From Tubulanus polymorphus (Eukaryota; Nemertea; Palaeonemertea; Tubulaniformes; Tubulanidae): a DNA stretch of 64,000 nucleotides. The first letter of the stretch is position 1; each line of letters opens with the position of its first letter. The stretch spans positions 23,038,153 to 23,102,152 of the forward strand of contig NC_134028.1 of NCBI RefSeq assembly GCF_964204645.1, written 5' to 3'. The position numbers were made by a program, and so were the translations under genes. The notes beneath the pieces were generated by a model that saw nothing but the letters and a program-made list of their open reading frames with translations, was not told the DNA's origin and made no database searches. Below are positions 12,901 to 24,123 of this stretch, in pieces.

Positions 12901-15900
12901 GTTGTAACGGGGTTCCACTTTACCAGTCCTATGTCTTTATTACAGGGCCTGGTTTTATAGACACAGTTTCCTGCACATTTAAGTCAAAATGATTTAACAG
13001 TAATACCAGGGAGGCATAAGAGCGTTACTGGTAACACCAGGGCTAGGCAGGCATGAGAGGGTACCTGGTAATACCAGACAGGCTTAAAGAGCGTACCTGG
13101 TAATACCAGGCAGGCATGAGGGCGTACCTGGTAATACCATACCGAGTAAGTCCAAGGATTCAATACTGATCTGGTATAAAACTGTATAATAACCACAGTT
13201 ACCGATGAAACTAAACCGTGTAATTTTCCTGTCCGTAATACGGCGTATAATTCCATCATAATCAAAAACCATCAATAGCATATTTGTCTAACATGATATA
13301 AATGAAGCACTTTTACTCTGTAACAAGTGAGTGGTCGAGAGGAGAGAGAAAGAGGGGGAGAGAGAGGTGGAGAGAGAAAGAGAGAGGAGGGGAAGAGGAG
13401 GGTAAATACCACTGGAGACTAGAATCTGTCACTTCAGCTCAAATTGTCCTCATTGCAGTTATATATTTGATGCTTTCATTATTAATATGACAACTGTTTG
13501 AATTGTCAGCAGTTCTCTTCAATTAGCTGTTTATTGTGAAATAGTGAGCTCGCGCGCGCTGGGAAATATTACATATTCCAAGGTCCCCAGACCTGTAGTC
13601 TCCTGAATATCGGCACATTTCTTCTCGAGTGCAATATACTGTCCTGTTGTTACCGGAGAGAGTTGTTTTTCTGAATCGTATACGCGTTTTTATATTTATA
13701 GATGGGTTGAAAGCGTTTGGAGCAAATGCAACTCGGATTGCGGAGACGACGGTTTCATGTACAGATCGCTTACGTGTCAGAAGCAAGAAGGCCAACAAAA
13801 AACGAGAGTCAACGATATGCATTGTGATAGAACCGATATGCCTGTAACTATGAAAGAATGTAATCGAACTCCTTGCCCTACTAGATCACTGGTTTACACT
13901 TACAGGTAAGAGATACATCGAAATCGAAATATTATATTTGAGTCTTCCCCGGATTTCTGACGAAGTAAAATTCAGTTGGTTCTGAATTCAGTAAGTCTAT
14001 GCCATAACATATTCCCCCTATCCAGTGTTCTTACATTATGATGAGGGAATATTATAAAATTCCCCGATATTTCTCTCCCTCCCTGATTGAATTATAAATA
14101 ATATATCCTCAGTGGAGGCTGTTTCTTACCAAGAGGTCCCCGTGTCGCTCGTCACCAACTAAAACGACAAGACACCAAAAATATCCCGACTTTTCCCTCA
14201 TTTTCAAGAGAAGTCAGAATAATTGTCTGACCTGCATGGAAACTAAATCTGTTATTCTATGATTTTCCCCTGAATTCCTCGAGAACCCTGTCCCTATCTA
14301 GCGAGCCAAGGTCAGCCTAATTTAAAGTTGAGACATTCGAACTATAGGAGTCAGCGATGAACCAGTGAACTGTGGTTACAGGAGCAAAACCAATCAGAAT
14401 TTATATGAATTCAATCAAAACTGCAGAGCATTGATTAAGCTGATCACTGTTCACTGACCTGCTGCTGCAGACCTAGAAATCACAACTCTCACTTCTTACC
14501 TCAACAAGTGTCAATGTTTACTGTTACTTGTAATTTAAAACGGCCACAAGAGTTTGATAAATCTCAACCACAAGAGTTTAATAAATCTCTCTTCATTTTG
14601 TCCCAGTAATACAGACAGTCTCAGTAATACAGACACAGTCTCTGTAACAGTTTCAGAAATACAGACACAGTCTCTGTAACAGTCTCGGTAATACAGACAC
14701 AGTCTCAGTATTACAGACAGTCCCAGTAATACAGATACAGTCTCAGTAATACAGACGCAGTCCCAGTAATACAGACAGTCTCAGTAATACAGACACAATC
14801 TCAGTAATACAGTCACAGTCTTAGTAATACAGACAGTCTCAGTAATGCAGACAGTCTCTGTAATACAGACAGTCTCAGTAATACAGACACAATCTCAGTA
14901 ATAAAGTCACAGTCTTAGTTATACAGACAATCTCAGTAATACAGACAGTCTATGTAGTACAGACAGTCTCTGTAATACAGACTGTCTCTGTAATACAGAC
15001 AGTCTCTGTAATACAGACAGTCTCAGTAATACTGTGTCGTCGCAGCAATTTATACTCGATGATATAACCACAGATAATGATTCAATATTGTTTGAACAGA
15101 TGTTCAGTTGTTCAGTAAACGCGACCCAATCCAACACAGAACCATTACAGAAAAAAAATTACAATATCATCAGAGAACGTGATTGATTGAACATAAACCG
15201 AATTATTCGAGTCATAAGACCAGCAGTGACGCAGAGTTTGGGCGGGGGAAATGAAGCCAGTCACTGCGCGCATTCTGATGAAAAACGATCGCGACGATTT
15301 CTTTTTTTTTCATATAAATGATCGATTTTTATGCCATATGTCGCAAAACGTTGCGAAATCGATGTTTCATACGAGCAATAATTATTCACAAACACGAACG
15401 AACGACGGAAATTCGCCCAAATAAATCATACTGCTAAAAATACATAACCGGATCCGAGAGAGTAAGTAATAAGGGCCAGGGAGAACTGAGACTTCGATGC
15501 CTTACTCCGCAGCGCGATGGCGAGAATATCTGAAATACTCTTAGCCATATGTATATGTGGTTTCTAGCGATCTGGGGGAATTTGAGCAGACGTTTCATGG
15601 GAAATCATCGAAATTAAAGGACATATTTCATATTGTTTGGCAACGTATTCCACCATTTTTAATGTTGGATAGGAATGCGTATTCGTTTAGATACTATAAA
15701 CGTTGACATTTGTTTATCTATCTGACTGGCGTCGGCTCTGGCAGTCGAGCAGCACTAAAGCCCGACACAAATTGCCTGCATTTACAGACGGTTAGTCCTT
15801 TGTTTAGAGCGGATTAATCATGAATATATCAGTGACAGTAGATTGTCCGTCGCTGTGACACTTGAAAACACAAACCGCTGCAGACACAGCAGAGAAGAGA

Positions 15901-18900
15901 GACGAATACAAACAATATAACAGCAGTATTTACAATGGAACCTCGTTATATCGACCTCAGATATTACGAACCTAGAATTTTATCCCTAGTATGAATATTT
16001 TGATAATTTCATACTGGATCTGATAACTATATCAGTCATCATGAATAGATTTTTTGGCCCCTTGAAGTTCTTGTAATGAGGTTCCACTGTAACAATCGCT
16101 TATAACGAATCGATTTTCTGGTCCCTCATTGTCGTTGTACTCATCGGTTGTAATGAACAGAGTGCCCTAAAGTTCGTTGCAACGAGGTTCCGCTGTATAT
16201 AGAACTATCAGCTATAACGAACTGATTGCCTTGAAGTTCGTTGTAGCGAGGTTCCTCTGTATATAGAACTATCAGCTATAACGAACTGATTGCCTTGAAG
16301 TTCGTTGTAGTGAGGTTCCTATGTATACAGAACTATCAGTTATAACGAACCGATTTTCTGGTGCCTTGAAGTTCGTTGTAACGATGTTCCTCTGTATATA
16401 AAACTATTGGCTTTAACGAAGAGATTTTTGGTCCCTGAAATTCGTTGTAACGAGGCTCCACTTTCATGCTCTTTTTCTTGCACCTCATCTTGATTATTTT
16501 AGACATCGGGTCAATAAGTACACATTATTTCTGCGTTATTAAGCCAATCGACCAGTTACTAATTTGAACACTAATTATATATGAGCTGCGGGCTGGAGTA
16601 ACAGCAGTAGAGACTGCGCTGTATCGTATCTGTAGGGATTCCGTATAATTTCGTATTCAGTAAAGCTCGGGCGCCGAGATCATCCCCAGGCACCAATATC
16701 ATTCAACACAACACAGGTGATTTACAACGACTATTACGTAACAATCACCATTTACGTCGTCGCCATAAAAAATAACATTGAGAATAATCTGAACGTGCAA
16801 AAGCACAACGGGATGGAGAACAGGTAATAAACCACTGAGTCGGTTTGTACACGACAATACCAGCCTATTGTGTACAGTGAGTCCGAAATAACTGCTTCCC
16901 GTAAAATGAATCTAATGTTATCTCTCAGTAAAGGCAACAGCTTGCGATGCAATTCTCTGTGATTGCCAGAGATGATCCATGGGATGGTCCATGGGGTGAA
17001 TTGGGAGAAGGTCCCGCCTTCCCATTGAGGTTGTCATCAAGATTGTCAAAACCAACAAATTCGACACCTCTCCCGGAAATTGCATATTTACGGATTTATT
17101 TCCTTAGAAATATCTAAAACCGAGGTTGGGCCGCACGCCGGGCTTTATCTGAAAATTGCCCGAGTTATTTCTTCTGGACACCGCCTTCCGATTTTCCAAG
17201 ATCCTCGTCAACACACACATCATTGTGAGCTACACCGGTAACGAATTGCACGTGTTCTAGGGCCTATACCTCCTGGGATGTGACCGTCACATACACAACA
17301 GGCTGAAGATCGTACCACAGTATGCGACCAGTCGCGACGTATCCCGTCACAAGCAGTCGCCAGTCAACCTACGCCCGCTTAAAGTCATATCCTTCGGTTA
17401 CACTATAGTGCCTATTTCGTATAGCTCCTAATTTCTGGTCATCTCAAAATCTGGGTTTAAATGCACATCAGAAACTGATCCAGAGATTTATCCATTCAAT
17501 TACAACATGTTTAATCATCAATTCTATACTCGAAATGAAATCGCATATAAACGGATAATTTCTGTGATTGATTATTGAGTGAATTTGCGATAGTCGACGA
17601 TATTTAACAAGTGGTTTCGCGAATCCTGCGAGACCGAATCAAACACGACGAACGCGTACCAATAAAATGGTATTTAATGTCGTAATATATGAATGAGCCG
17701 AGCCGGCACTCATCATCCCTCCATCTCTCCGCGCCTATCGCTCTCAGTCTGTCTCTCTCTACTGAATCAATCAATCAAGCAGCTTTAATGTACTACTACG
17801 TTCCGTAATAAACATGACGTAGATGATGGAATTTTGACGATCAATCAAAAGCCTTAATCTCAAGACGGCTAAGACTACTATATCGAGAAGTGGCATCGAG
17901 ATTTCGAGAGAGAAAAAACATCTCGAATCCCATCAATTCTAAGCCGAACACGAAATGCAACGATACGTTCGAGAAAAAAACAAAGACAATATCCCCACTC
18001 AGCGGGGAACGTATACTAAGTATTGAATATGATATTTACAGCGTAACGACATCCCTAAGCTCCCCGTACCGTATTTGCCAATTTGAATGAAGTCTTCCTC
18101 AAAGTCTCAGACACATTATCATAATATGAACTATGATTAGAATGTCTGAATACAGGATTTGATGGAACGTTAGAATCCGACATGGGAATAATGAAATGTG
18201 TTCCGGCTACAACACGATGACTGATGTTTTATGGCAGTATTAAGAATCTCACGATAAGATTGAACAATCGAGTGCGAAATATTTCCATGATACCAGTATT
18301 CGGGAAGATGACTACTAGGATACAGTCGAAACATCGAATAAACTACAGTAAACCTCGCCTTAAACCGGACATAGCCAACTCAAAATTTTTGACTAACTCA
18401 AAATCAAATTTGTGAATTGCTACCGTATTTTTCTATTCTTGACTATGACTTTCACCTAGAACCTCTGACCAATTTTGTAGGTCCCAGGTGGTTCGAATTA
18501 GGCTAGGTTTACTGCACTAACGTTAGCTCAAGGAAACATTTCGACCTTTTACTTTTTTCGTTCTGAGAGTGGGATTTCCTATATAATCGTCACAAAAACC
18601 CGGAAAGCATTTTTATCAATGGTTATAACTCGTACATATATTTCTAATATACTTCTTCCTCAGATGGCAAGCTGAAAAATGGAAGCCATGTTCGGCGTCG
18701 TGCGGTAATACCGGGTTTAAGAATCGCGGCGTCGCGTGCATTCGCGTCAGAAATGGAGGATTATCGGTACGAGTTCGAAACTCTTACTGTCAATCAAAGC
18801 TTACTCCGCACTATCGGAAAGAATGTAACAGAAAGCCGTGTCCATCGTCGTGGGTGACGGGAAAGTGGTCGCAGGTAGGTCTCTATAGACGCGTGTCTGT

Positions 18901-21391
18901 GCGATCTTCATTCTAATCGTGTCGCTCGTATGTAGTACAGATAGATACCAACAGAAGCTGCTGGGGGAAGACTGTGGTCAAAGATAAGTCATAGATCCGC
19001 ATAAGTTGAAACTGACCTATGCAGTTCAACACTAAAGCCGCGATTACACGAGCGTTTTTGGCCCGGAAACAACTGTTCACAAGGGTGCCAAATTTGGTTC
19101 GACCAAAAACGTCGGACCAGGCCCGAGCTAAATTCTAGCACGGAACAAAATGGTTGCATTTGAATTGCAACTGGTTCCGGAAATGTCTCACTTGGCTTTG
19201 TTAAAATATTGTTTAGTATCGAGTGAGTGGTTTATGTGAGAGCGCGCTCTCTAATAAGGCACGGGCCAAATTTGGCTCGGGCCTGATCCGTGCCAATTTG
19301 GCGCGGTCCAAATCATCTCCGTGCGATCGCGGCTTATGATAATAGGTCTTGACAGTGGTCGAAAGAATACGTCACATTGATAAGACGGACCGGGATTGGT
19401 CAATAATTGGTCAGCGGTCACAATGGAGAATGCAATGATTTTAGTTTTTTATAATTTCAAGTGGAAGGAATCCGGCTTGCGAGCGATTGAGTTTTAAATT
19501 CAATCATCCGTCGCTCTTAAGATTAAAACAAACACCATCATCGACCACTACTCAACTCACATCTCTGCTCATATCAGTAAATCATGTCTCTTTATTGATT
19601 CAAAACCTCCTGTCTGCTCAAACATTAGCTTTTATTACTGAGCGAGCGCGATAGAGAGAGCAGCGCGCCGCGAGGCTGGCTTCTCTTTTGGTAAGAATAA
19701 GAATTCCAGGAAAAATCGCAGCGCTCTCTCCGCATAACTATTAAACATTCTGAATGTAAGATAATCTTCGTATATGAGAGAGCGCGAGTTCAGGGCTGAC
19801 ATTTCTACACCTCGAGAAAACCGCAATTAACCGGTTTCCGATACTCACTTTCTATATAAAACTCTCATTTATACCTGCAGCTCCATCTCTCTCCGAACCA
19901 CTCAACGCAATATCTACTATAAGTGTTCTACCGAAAGTCACTCGCATCGCGCGAAACCCGTGTTGCTTAAATTCCTGTGTATACGTTAGTTCGTATTTCA
20001 ATCAGGGTAAATGTTTCGCGACTATCTCTAATGCTACCAGAATAAATTGTTGAATTACTTCTCGTCTTATCGGCGCGCAAATACTGTGTAAAACAGAAGA
20101 ATTCTTGCCGTCATATTCAATTTCTCAGAAGTTACCTAATCATGCCTCTCGCTATCCTGTTCTTATGAGTAAGCACTTTCCACCGATGCCGTTTAGTTTG
20201 TATATAGTTGAAAACCGTCGGGAAAGAAAACATCATTCCGTGATACGTTCATCTTTTTCTATTGTTTTTAAAGGAATTCGTCTCAGCAATTTTAGTGTTT
20301 TATAAGCGGGTGGTATATTATTAAATGAAGGTTTTCAGTATAGTTCCAATGTCAAATTTGTTGTATCTCATAATCATCAGCAAAATAGAATATCTAAACG
20401 GTATGAAATGGTTTGTAAAAGAAACTCTATTGATTGATTGAGTAATTACCAACCTTAGGGAAAGATAATTAATATCATCACAGTTTTGAGTAGTTAATTG
20501 TTAATTGTTTTTTTCTTGTACAAATCGAAATCGAGTCGTTGGAAATTCATACCTGTTTACTAACAAAATACTGACCCCCTAAAACTCGACCCTCCGGGAA
20601 CCAAACCCGATTCATTCATGCCTATTTTCATTTCAGTGTTCAAAAACATGCGGAACAGGTGAACAGAAAAGAGAAGTAAAATGCGACAAACCAAACGATA
20701 AACACGAATACTTTTGCCCCGACTCGAAACCGGTCGAAGTTCAAGCTTGCAATAAGATAATCTGTCCACGTGCAGGTACGGTGATTATACAGCAAACAGC
20801 TGTGATAAATTACGCTACGATATAAACTGCTTTACCGTGTAAATTACCGACGGTCGTTGTTAATGAAGACGAGAACGTCGTGGCATTATAGCGAGTAAAT
20901 TAGAGTACATTTTTGTCCTGTTTTATCATGATTAAGTCCACGTTGACATCAATGCAAAAAAACCAAAAACGCCTGCCTTACAGAGAACTGCAAATACATT
21001 GAAAATTTGTTGTCCAAAGTTGCCTCTTCTCTTCAGAAAATATTGTAGCATACTTTTAAAAGACTTGCGAAAGACATTTTCACTAAATTAGATTTAAAAT
21101 GTGTAAAATATCCACAAATAAACAAACAATTCAATCTTTCATATCTACATAATCATGTACTCTAATACTGAATGTTGTATTATTTGTTTGTCAATCTAAT
21201 GTTATCGGTGTAAAATTTCAGAAGCGCAGCCGACCATTTCGATTCGAGTAACGACGCCTCGACCTCGCGCGACCTGCGAAGATCGGTCTTCGTTCTGTTC
21301 GAGATTTCAACACATCGTTTTGAACAATAAATGTCGTTTGCCGCTTTACAGAAAACTGTGTTGCTGGACGTGCGCTTATTACGGTTATTAA
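913..21391 (+). CDS. ADAMTS2/3/14-like secreted metalloprotease (3' part, 19 exons)
   Basis: Secreted zinc endopeptidase of the ADAMTS family; the vertebrate ADAMTS2/3/14 relatives remove procollagen N-propeptides. Exons (all phases agree): 913-996, 1457-1604, 2585-2690, 2912-3055, 3246-3378, 3699-3809, 3902-4044, 4135-4198, 4584-4692, 5069-5205, 5578-5701, 6649-6729, 7310-7473, 8228-8390, 8720-8852, 13702-13905, 18664-18874, 20637-20775, 21222-21391. They give 855 residues ending at TAA. In order: late catalytic domain with HEIGHVFGMTHD (visible residues 108-119, zinc His 108/112/118, Glu109) and a Met-turn IMAP; disintegrin-like module containing [12 protein letters not shown]; first TSP1; Cys-rich module (KVGCDG, CGVCNG); spacer; four more TSP1 repeats; C-terminal PLAC domain. 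Signal peptide, prodomain and early catalytic exons lie before the window. Subfamily rests on the LVQ, LLDDPF and [10 protein letters not shown] matches. Vertebrate ADAMTS2 has one TSP1 fewer. Confidence 0.93.
3448..3624. mobile_element. TA-type palindromic element, AAACCTCACCTAACCCGGAC subfamily
   Basis: The left end TACAATAAACCTCACCTAAC pairs with the right end GTCCGAGTAAGGCGAGGTTT. The right tip is decayed. It lies between ADAMTS exons 3246-3378 and 3699-3809. Confidence 0.6.
4981..4998. repeat. TA dinucleotide microsatellite
   Basis: About nine consecutive TA units in an ADAMTS intron. Confidence 0.9.
5709..5880. mobile_element. Short palindromic element with ATTACGTAC-type inverted ends
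   Basis: The left end reads GGGGTCATTCATTTATTACG and the right end is its near reverse complement (GTAATTAATGAATGATCCC). The body has G-rich runs (GGGGAGGGGAGGGG, GGGAGGGGGGGG) and no coding capacity. I read it as a non-autonomous DNA transposon (MITE) starting a few bases after the splice donor at 5702. Similar 'GTCATTCAT..ATTACGT' elements are common in animal genomes. Confidence 0.7.
6822..7044. repeat. Minisatellite with 10-bp unit ACTGACYGGT
   Basis: About 22 tandem copies of a 10-bp unit (ACTGACTGGT, ACTGACCGGT, GCTGACTGGT, ACTGGCCAGT and so on) in an ADAMTS intron. Because 10 is not a multiple of 3, all frames stay open on the minus strand; the resulting Ser/Val/Gln/Tyr-rich frames are artefacts. 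Confidence 0.93.
7085..7171. repeat. Palindrome centred on a GGTTAACC-type inverted repeat
   Basis: CCGGGGGTTAACCCAATTCA is followed by its near complement ending TTGAGTTAACCTCCGG. The core resembles the elements at 26715-26834 and 60470-60575 (GGGGCTAACTCAATTCA / TTGAGTTAGCCCC), so it is likely a fragment of the same palindromic family. Confidence 0.5.
8037..8118 (+). tRNA. tRNA-Ser (anticodon GCT)
   Basis: An 82-base cloverleaf: acceptor GACGAGG pairs with CCTCGTC, discriminator G; D-arm GGCCGAGTGGTTAAGGC; anticodon loop ACTGCTAAT with GCT at 8070-8072 (reads AGC/AGU); long class II variable arm; T-arm GTGGGTTCGAATCCCAT. A-box (TGGCCGAGTGG) and B-box (GGTTCGAATCC) internal promoter sequences are intact. 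No intron, and CCA is not encoded, as usual in eukaryotes. It lies in the ADAMTS intron between 7473 and 8228, in the same direction as the host gene. Confidence 0.97.
8896..9041. mobile_element. Palindromic MITE with CCAGGGGCCAGTTGCA ends
   Basis: The left end CCAGGGGCCAGTTGCA is matched by TGCAACTGGCCCCTGG at the right. The interior repeats ACTGGTCTTAAG motifs in both orientations, so the whole 146 bp can fold into one hairpin. No open frame. It lies in the large ADAMTS intron. Confidence 0.8.
9809..9890 (-). tRNA. tRNA-Ser (anticodon GCT), minus strand
   Basis: Reverse complement of an 82-base serine tRNA, identical to the copy at 8037-8118 except one base in the variable arm (GGGTTCTGCCC instead of GGGCTCTGCCC). 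Acceptor, D, anticodon (GCT, complement of 9855-9857) and T arms are intact, with the same A- and B-box sequences. It is antisense to its ADAMTS host, about 1.7 kb from its partner. Confidence 0.97.
10661..10790. mobile_element. Partial pogo/Tigger-like palindromic element
   Basis: Starts TACAGTGGAACCTCGTTATA, the same end as the complete copy at 22509, and includes diverged internal motifs (CGAACTATCG). The opposite terminal repeat is missing or badly decayed. Confidence 0.5.
11284..11515. repeat. Tandem repeat, about 78-bp unit, three copies
   Basis: Each unit carries ACTGCGAGT..., a CGAATCGGATCAGCTTAATC-like stretch and ATCCGGATTTC. The third copy has lost part of its first half. The unit itself contains imperfect palindromes around ATCCGGAT. 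Confidence 0.75.
12065..12766 (-). CDS. KCTD-family BTB/POZ protein, nested in the ADAMTS intron
   Basis: A 225-codon intronless frame on the strand opposite the host gene (ATG at 12742, second ATG at 12739, stop at 12065). Residues about 5-100 form a KCTD-type BTB domain: [34 protein letters not shown] and EADFYQI match KCTD6/KCTD21-type proteins, which act as CUL3 ubiquitin-ligase adaptors. The C-terminal half (GWELVETSF...[11 protein letters not shown]) is not one I can place in a KCTD subgroup. A good acceptor (TTTTTCAG) sits just upstream; 12743-12766 is open in frame, so an upstream exon may add a 5' UTR or a few residues. The frame is intact and conserved, which argues against a dead retrocopy. 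Confidence 0.88.
   Translation of the reverse strand, partial: AEQIKQITMMSDEVIVLNVGGVQYTTTLSTLSKYPHSMLGVMFSGQFGSASVDGQGNYFIDRDGETFKHVLNFLRTSQLCLPQGFKDWDLLEAEADFYQILPLIDSVKELKARSKGGRYLEFLDFEESAYFDRHYIPPLSRTSDRELKSGGLVISGHVKTLKLLPLPDKTLQDLEGTISQYKTVHVSTSVCSKIAIINALGLQGWELVETSFANNTDQDGSYIVHKYVWYHGS
12950..13005. mobile_element. Fragment of GGGCCTGGTTTTATAGAC-type palindromic element
   Basis: CAGGGCCTGGTTTTATAGAC matches the terminal repeat of the elements at 26715-26834 and 60470-60575. The other end appears to be replaced by a tandem repeat. Confidence 0.5.
13006..13140. repeat. Tandem repeat, about 40-bp unit
   Basis: Three and a half copies built on ACCTGGTAATACCAG followed by GCAGGCATGAGAG/GCG-type sequence. 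ACCTGGTAATACCAGG is itself a near-perfect palindrome. Confidence 0.8.
13325..13402. repeat. GA-rich low-complexity tract
   Basis: Almost uninterrupted purines (GAGAGGAGAGAGAAAGAGGG and similar) on the plus strand. Confidence 0.85.
14596..15035. repeat. Minisatellite of CAGTAATACAGACAGTCT units
   Basis: More than 20 variable copies of an 18-20 bp unit (CAGTCTCAGTAATACAGACA and shortened or lengthened forms) inside an ADAMTS intron. Confidence 0.92.
15933..16089. mobile_element. Pogo/Tigger-like MITE with TA target duplication
   Basis: Starts TA-CAATGGAACCTCGTTATA and ends GAGGTTCCACTG-TA, giving a TA duplication on both sides and inverted ends of about 13 bp. 157 bp, no coding capacity. Same family as 22509-22677. 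Confidence 0.75.
16090..16465. repeat. Tandem expansion of one arm of the pogo/Tigger-like element
   Basis: Four to five head-to-tail copies of roughly 85-90 bp, each with ACTATCAGCTATAACGAACT, CCTTGAAGTTCGTTGTA and ACGAGGTTCC. It directly abuts the complete element at 15933-16089, whose right arm is the repeated sequence. Confidence 0.8.
18346..18514. mobile_element. TA-type palindromic element, CAGTAAACCTCGCCTTAAAC subfamily
   Basis: Begins TA-CAGTAAACCTCGCC, ends TAGGCTAGGTTTACTG. It shares the CAGTxxACCTC end pattern with the copies at 15933 and 22509 but has a different body. A related copy sits at 3448-3624. Confidence 0.6.
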
Positions 21392-22508
21392 AAACCCGTA
21401 GAACCAGTGGTGGCAGGTGCGGATCCGCGGACTTATTTTGAAGATCTTGTGGCACATTTAAGGGCATTCTTGATCATTGAAAAGGCATATATTATTAGGA
21501 GGCGTATTAGCAATTACAAAAAATTGAAAATTCCTCGATTAGATGCATCTTATAGCATTTCCGAGTACGAAACCTGTCCACTGACCTCGTCCAACCAATT
21601 AACACTGTAAGAGAGTTTTATAATAAGGGATTAAAAATTCGAAGTAAAAAGTTCACCCAGAAACGGGCAACTCAAATGATTTGAGGGTTTTGCACAAGGC
21701 CCATGGGATCCGCCGCACCTGGGGGGATTTCGCATCTGACCTCTGGGAACCTATATTAGATATTGAGGGTTCCGAATATAACCTTATATGGGTATAAAAT
21801 ATAGAAATGTAAAAAAAATCTATGACGAATCGAGGACCAGACAAACCTGTAACTTACTTACTACTATCGCATACAACTGTTTTATTAAATTGTTATTGTA
21901 AATGATAATCAATGTCTTGGTGTTATTATATGTATCTCAACTCTCATTCACGTAGAAAACCTGGTAGGTAGATGATGTTTTCTACACCTTTAGATAATAA
22001 TTTGTTTGTAGTTAACGCATTATACACAGTTCCTTCGTAGGCCCACATGCACTTCAAAAACAATGTATCAAACCAAGTTCAGTTCTTGTAAACAATATTT
22101 GCATAAAAGCAACTACTAATAGTAGTACCATGGTAATAAACAGCATTCTCTCATTTTCGGAGAATGGTTTATCTTAAATCATCTAGTTATAAAAGTGTGT
22201 ATAATAATTGTATTAATCATATGTATTTTAAGATATGTGTCTGTTTCATATTGTAGTAAAAATTATCATCTAATAAAAATAAATGTCTCGAATTATCCTT
22301 CAATAAGCTGTTGATGATCAAGAGCTTCGCCTCCTCTGGCCTCACTCCGCGGGGAAATCGTCTATTTGTTTCTACTATCATCTCTTGATCCGCTAGGAAA
22401 AACAAATCAAACGCTATTGAGAGATTTTTCACGCGGCGCATTCAAAACCTCAACGAAGAAAAAATATACCAAACAGAATTGCGCAAGTTTTATAATAAAT
22501 ACCGACTA

Positions 22509-22677
22509 CAGTGGAACCTCGTTATAACGAACTCGGATACAACGATTCATCAGATATATAACAAATATAGAATTTTGTCCCGAGTTACAAGATGTAATCA
22601 ATTTTCTACCACGAACTATCGGTTATAACGAACATATTTTCTGGTCCGTGGAAGTTCTCTGTATAACGAGGTTCCCC
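22509..22677. mobile_element. Pogo/Tigger-like MITE
   Basis: Starts TA-CAGTGGAACCTCGTTATA and ends ATAACGAGGTTCCCC-TA. TATAACGAAC motifs recur in both arms. Non-coding, 169 bp. Confidence 0.72.
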
Positions 22678-24123
22678 TATTTGCAGTTTTAAAAGTTTTA
22701 AAAACCGAGAATTTATTCAATCAAAAATTAAAATGACACGACATTTCGAACTCTTACTACAGATCATCATAAAGCGGGTTTTAACTATTTCACAAATTTA
22801 ATTTAGCTGTTGCATTTGGAATGAGCAAACAAAACAAAACCTTCAACTTTCAGAAGTGAAACCTGTCGGTCATACAAGGCTACATCTTTTCTTATACAAA
22901 CCAATCGATAAACCATCCCCGAACGACGACTTCAGTTCTCAGAAAACTCGATAACAAAAACTAAATATGAGAAGGGATTCGGGATATAGAAATGGACACG
23001 AGGTTGCGTCGTGATTGCATCCAGTGAAATATCGATCATCGAAAGACAGTCAGTTCGCAATTATCGGCTCATTCAGATATATATTGATCCAATTGTCAGT
23101 AATTAATGCGAAATGAACCACGGGTCAAAATTTTACGCCGAGCTAATATCAACGCGACAGCGGCCGCGGCGGCGACAATCGATGAGCGGGAATTCTCTCG
23201 ATATCACGCCACATCTCCGCCATATAAATTACGAGAGCTCTGCTGCACTGCTGTCAGATTGTCACAGAACAATAGATACATCGTCCGTCCTCCCCTCCCC
23301 CTCGTCTGTCCGCCCGCTCCGATATCCGTCTAATGAACCCTCAACAGCGGTTTGTCCGCATACAATAACTCGCACCAGAATCGCGCTCAATTTCCTATTT
23401 CGACAGGAGTTTTGTAAAATGAATGTTTTTTAAATAAGCCTAAACTGAAATGATACGCTGTTTCTCCTAATCGGTCGTGCGTATCATTTTTGTGAAATGC
23501 AATAACATTCGCAATGAGTTCATTTCAAGCTTGATCGTGATTTTTTTTTGAAGTTATGTACAGGGCAGCATAGGCAGCCGGCCGGTCAACTTTTAAGTTC
23601 AGAAGAAATGAGTAACGACGTATCAATATTGTTGTTTAGCCTAAAAGAGAGCGATAACAGGCAATTCTTACTTGTAATTCACACTAAAACATTACAACCA
23701 GAGTCCATTGTAACTAACCATCGTCAAAACCCATTGTATGCAACCATCGTCAGGACCAACAAAAATATGGCGTCACAACTTGAAACGTTATGAAGAAATG
23801 TATTTTCTGATTTTGATTGAGAGATATTTTCATGTTTAGTGATTGGTTTTGATGAAGTTGTTGTATACGGCTGAGATGAAATGTTTATATCACGTGACGT
23901 TCTCATACATTCCACACGGTTCTCACTCAGTCAGTTGTTTCCCACACACAGCCAGCTACCTGTTCAATCAGTACAAATTCCATGTCAAATATTCTTTTAA
24001 TTCACATACGCACACTACAGTTCACTCTCCGGTTCATTAGACCTACAGCAAATCTGTTAAAAATACGCGCTAATTCTGTCAATTCATCATCACACATGAA
24101 ATCAAAACTACATCTAATATCTA

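Larger units (their letters stand above)
8853..13701. other. Large ADAMTS intron hosting a tRNA and a KCTD gene
   Basis: This intron contains a palindromic element (8896-9041), a minus-strand tRNA-Ser, an incomplete TA-type element at 10661-10790, a 78-bp tandem repeat, an intronless KCTD open frame on the minus strand, a 40-bp tandem repeat and a GA-rich tract. In 9042-9800 and 10200-11280 I see no other gene. Confidence 0.7.
13906..18663. other. Large ADAMTS intron, repeats only
   Basis: Contains the minisatellite at 14596-15035, a TA-type element and its tandem derivative (15933-16465), and an incomplete element at 18346-18514. Stretch 16950-17400 is more GC-rich and reads partly open, but I recognise no protein in it. 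17400-18340 shows nothing I can name. Confidence 0.55.

Noticed and set aside
16950-17400. GC-richer stretch that reads partly open ([18 protein letters not shown])
   Set aside because: Possibly decayed retroelement coding, but stops occur in all frames and I recognise no reverse transcriptase, integrase or gag motif.
23310-23340. Possible exon upstream of the spacer frames (CCCTCCCCCTCGTCTGTCC)
   Set aside because: The pyrimidine run looks like an acceptor tract but no coding exon with family similarity follows.
23113-23433. 106-codon plus-strand frame in the ADAMTS-B9D1 spacer
   Set aside because: Composition is unremarkable, a second frame overlaps it, and no motif, splice site or family match was seen.
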